64,000 bases of DNA, taken from NCBI GenBank assembly GCA_050291245.1, contig JBNKJP010000020.1, positions 1 through 64,000 of the forward strand, given 5' to 3'. This DNA comes from Thiodiazotropha sp050291245 (GTDB taxonomy: Bacteria > Pseudomonadota > Gammaproteobacteria > Chromatiales > Chromatiaceae). Below, one piece after another: positions 62,101 through 64,000 of this stretch; position 1 is the first letter of the stretch; the number at the start of each line of letters is the position of its first letter. The notes below the pieces were generated by a model. It worked only from the letters and a program-made list of their open reading frames with translations, was not told where the DNA came from and did no database searches. The position numbers and the translations under genes are program-made.

Positions 62101-64000
62101 GCTGGAGATGTACCAGAGCGCCGGCCTGTTGCGCTACAGTCCGCGCAGCCGGGCGCTGGCGCTGCTTTACTGTCTGGTCAATCGGGAAGACTCGGAGCAG
62201 TTTCAGAGCAAGGCCTGGTCTGAGCTGGCGCACAGCCTCTCTCAACTGGAGCGCAGCTTCAATGTGGCTGATGCCTTCGCCAATCTGCGACAAGAGCTGG
62301 CTGTCACGCTGTCGGATTTCTCCCGCCAGAGCGATCTGCCCTTCGACGAGCAGGAGGCCGGGCTCGCCGCGGAGTATCTCACCCTCGAACTGGCCAAGCC
62401 GAAGCTGCTGTTCGAGGTCAGCCAGGATGCCGTCCAACTTGCCGAACGATTGACCCAGCAGATGAAGTCGATCCATCATCAGAGCGCCTTTAATCAGACT
62501 CTGCAGCGTCTCTCCGGTGACATCGGCCGCGGTTGGCGGTTGGCCGTTTCCTGGGTTGATGGCCTGCTGAGTTTTCAACCACAGTCACAGGAAGCCTTCG
62601 TGCGCGACGAGGCTGCCGCTCTGCTGCTGCTGGGCGAGCGCTTGCCACTGCAGATCCAGAACGTAGCGTTGCGTCACAGCGTCTCCGGTCTGCTGGGTGA
62701 TCATGGTCTGATTCAGGACCAGTCGATGCCCCTGGTGCTGCCCGAGTTCCTCGGCCGGCTCCATCGCCACGCCCGTGTCACAGTGCCCGCCTTCGAGGGG
62801 TTCAAGCGCCGGCGCAGCGAACTCGTTGAGAAGGCGCGTAAGCAGTTACGCCTGGAGGACTTCAAGGCGCGTCCACTCTCCTCCTTCGTGCGTAACCGTT
62901 TAATCAACGAGGTCTACCTGCCGATTATTGGCGACAATCTGGCGAAACAGCTCGGCACTGTTGGCGAGGACAAGCGTACTGACCAGATGGGGTTGCTGCT
63001 ACTGATCTCTCCCCCGGGATACGGCAAAACCACCCTGATGGAGTACATCGCCAATCGCATGGGGCTGATCTTCATGAAGATCAACTGTCCTTCCCTTGGC
63101 CACGAGGTGACCTCCCTTGATCCTGCCCAGGCCCCCAACGCCACCGCGCGGCAGGAGTTGGAGAAACTCAACCTGGGTCTGGAGATGGGGAACAATGTGA
63201 TGCTCTATCTGGACGACATCCAGCACACCCATGCCGAATTCCTGCAGAAATTCATCTCCCTCAGTGACGGCACACGGCGTATCGAGGGTGTCTGGAAGGG
63301 CGAACCCAAGACCCATGACCTGCGTGGCAAGAAGTTCTGCGTGGTGATGGCGGGCAACCCCTATACCGAATCGGGCGAGGTGTTCAAGATTCCCGACATG
63401 CTGGCCAACCGGGCCGACATCTATAATCTGGGCGATGTGCTCAGCGGTCGCGAGGAGGCCTTCTCGTTGAGTTACATCGAAAACGCCCTCACCTCGAATC
63501 CTGCGCTGTCGCCGCTGGCGACTCGGGACATGGCGGACGTCTACCGTTTCATCCGGCTGGCCCAGGGGGAGCGCGTCGCCGATACGGACTTCAGCCATCC
63601 CTACAGTGGCGCTGAACGCAACGAAATCGTCGGCGTCCTGCAGCGTCTGTTCAAGGTGCAGCAGACGGTGATGCGGGTGAATCGCCAATACATCGAATCA
63701 GCGGCCCAGGCCGACAAATACCGCACGGAACCGCCCTTTAAATTGCAGGGCAGCTACCGCAACATGAACAAACTGGCGGAGAAGGTCAGTGCGGTCATGA
63801 ATGACACGGAGCTGAACGCCCTGTTGCAGGACCACTACCAGGGCGAGGCGCAGACCCTGACCAGTGGCGCCGAAGAGAATCTGCTGAAACTCTCCGAACT
63901 GAACCAATCGCTGAGTGAGGAACAGCGGGTTCGCTGGGACAAGATCAAGGCTGATTTCGCCCGTATCCAGAGCATGGGTGGCGAGGACGCTGATTCGGTG
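59129..64000 (+). CDS. Giant DNA-repair-type ATPase (DUF3686), 3' end outside the window
   Basis: Open from the ATG at 59129 to the window edge: at least 1624 codons. The N-terminal 500 residues are a DUF3686-like region (SLEVIGRVRVHTENNCIARDI, RDIALLDNSLLFGYNVFIG, FRWSIANDGSVRYIDNRGER). Residues 500-1250 are mainly helical, with coiled coils. An AAA-type domain follows: Walker A LISPPGYGKTTLMEY at about residues 1292-1306, Walker B NNVMLYLDDIQ near 1355-1365, and a sensor-like FCVVMAGNPYTESG. Homologues are annotated 'DNA repair ATPase', with little experimental support. The linkage to PspA and flotillin argues for a membrane-associated machine. Confidence 0.9.
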   Translation, partial: MTDVTTSIENQERAVAEGGAYEVIRKRLVEQAERLSETTTDLNQSRLEAFGASSLEVIGRVRVHTENNCIARDIALLDNSLLFGYNVFIGMKKETRVGDVFGLYRLINTEDGYDIEARSLAGSFLDTAEFLRDFQELYTYYKETRLAKLLVANQHLFATFQIGERLSDIKVFRWSIANDGSVRYIDNRGERDLPVPPRYDFEWSVCGREHFIQGRHPHIGILDEVFVDNLQGTLTFKIEDNTENGLGVYEEPLEDVNQSLADAAVHYARLGSLIAIKVRPYREEQWRHFVFDTKLKRVTRIDAIGEACLQLPEDHGLIFPGGYYLESGEYKSFDEDIRGMQFERMVRSPNGEDVLYRFYEPESGRVAISIYNLIRKDLQSPLLGHGFARFDDGVAMLFYTETEEPTRNHPMQVWRTPFYSDDHVPVGDPGNSLLGKIGNAELVRAVSEFYSVIHSIREQRPSALLYEELIKQCGAILDGYHWIDKAETGGIGDQVRQIRETAELVLDEFEKVQSIQQRANQSLSDAQQGQRELIREINRRDYRKPDDHVVGLKGINQQRGHLLTLREMRYIDLTALDLLDAELVAAQERLAKRTVEFLQREDAFEGTLQAINETLSEAGKQRTVAELTPLQQRLDEIGEGLDLLSEMLNNLSVDDTTVRTAILATLSSVYAQLNQAKAQLRNRMKSIGSRESVAEFGAQFTLFSQSVINALGLATSPEKCDEQLSKLLVLLEEFESKFSDQDPFLNDIIAKREEVYETFEAHKQGLLDERQRRIHNLTTAAQRLLDGIEKRARGMQSQDEINAYFAADAMVNKVRALSASLRELGDAVRADDLDSRLKSAKEHSVRAQRDKQDLFEEGGSVIKLGRHRFSISAQATDLTLVPRDEGLALHLTGTDYFESLHDERLMSLQDYWAQSLPSENAQVYRGEYLAYTMLRAAEHGEEGLNLSLLMEQRHNEALLSTTLRNYMAPRYQEGYERGIHDQDAAKLLTALLEMYQSAGLLRYSPRSRALALLYCLVNREDSEQFQSKAWSELAHSLSQLERSFNVADAFANLRQELAVTLSDFSRQSDLPFDEQEAGLAAEYLTLELAKPKLLFEVSQDAVQLAERLTQQMKSIHHQSAFNQTLQRLSGDIGRGWRLAVSWVDGLLSFQPQSQEAFVRDEAAALLLLGERLPLQIQNVALRHSVSGLLGDHGLIQDQSMPLVLPEFLGRLHRHARVTVPAFEGFKRRRSELVEKARKQLRLEDFKARPLSSFVRNRLINEVYLPIIGDNLAKQLGTVGEDKRTDQMGLLLLISPPGYGKTTLMEYIANRMGLIFMKINCPSLGHEVTSLDPAQAPNATARQELEKLNLGLEMGNNVMLYLDDIQHTHAEFLQKFISLSDGTRRIEGVWKGEPKTHDLRGKKFCVVMAGNPYTESGEVFKIPDMLANRADIYNLGDVLSGREEAFSLSYIENALTSNPALSPLATRDMADVYRFIRLAQGERVADTDFSHPYSGAERNEIVGVLQRLFKVQQTVMRVNRQYIESAAQADKYRTEPPFKLQGSYRNMNKLAEKVSAVMNDTELNALLQDHYQGEAQTLTSGAEENLLKLSELNQSLSEEQRVRWDKIKADFARIQSMGGEDADSV

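Overview
The window is a stretch of a gammaproteobacterial chromosome, moderately GC-rich. Conserved neighbourhoods (hslVU–DUF971–ubiE–ubiJ–ubiB; polA–engB; gpmI–envC–S41 protease–yibQ; rhodanese–secB–gpsA–trmL; ubiK–comM; glnK–amtB) place it in Gammaproteobacteria. Three things suggest a sulfur-oxidising, probably autotrophic relative of the Chromatiales: a DsrC/TusE-family protein, an ArsR repressor with the cysteine pair of persulfide sensors beside a rhodanese, and a pyrophosphate-linked block (soluble PPase, H+-PPase, PPi-dependent phosphofructokinase) of the kind reported in thiotrophic symbionts and methanotrophs. The species cannot be named from this alone.

Layout. 1-2.9 kb: palindromic repeat, HDOD protein, class 1 dihydroorotate dehydrogenase homologue, trmL. 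2.9-7.8 kb: an accessory insertion between trmL and gpsA, built from two same-orientation IS91-family remnants, a secreted 600-residue protein, an IS4-type transposase remnant, a VPLPA-CTERM C-type lectin and a displaced guaA 3' end. 7.8-16.2 kb: gpsA, secB, rhodanese, ArsR, then gpmI, envC, S41 protease, yibQ and yajL. 16.2-22 kb: a PAS/GAF sensor kinase that lacks its phospho-acceptor domain, and a compositionally mosaic orphan gspD. 22-26.7 kb: comM, ubiK, then a nitrogen block with an NtrC-like site, a TorF-type porin, glnK and amtB. 26.9-33.5 kb: a glycosyltransferase, a DUF4124 protein, the DsrC-like gene, polA, an ErsA/Spot 42-position small RNA candidate, engB and bacteriohemerythrin. 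33.6-41.1 kb: moaC, phosphodiesterase, ppa, hppA, PPi-PFK, and an adenylate kinase fused to a 24-unit lysine-rich repeat tail. 41.3-48.8 kb: SPFH/NfeD pair, zinc-ribbon protein, ubiquinone genes, hslVU with a textbook sigma-32 promoter. 49-54.3 kb: periplasmic coiled-coil protein, EF-hand protein, LolA-like protein plus RND transporter.

54.3-64 kb: a MITE-like inverted-repeat element, then a promoter with a palindromic operator driving a long operon: DUF2170 (YjfI), PspA/IM30 (YjfJ), a small basic protein, an NfeD-like membrane protein (YqiJ), a flotillin (YqiK) and a giant AAA-type ATPase that runs off the window. The operon looks like a dedicated membrane-stress module and, with the polA-engB small RNA and the IS91-bounded island, is the most interesting content here.
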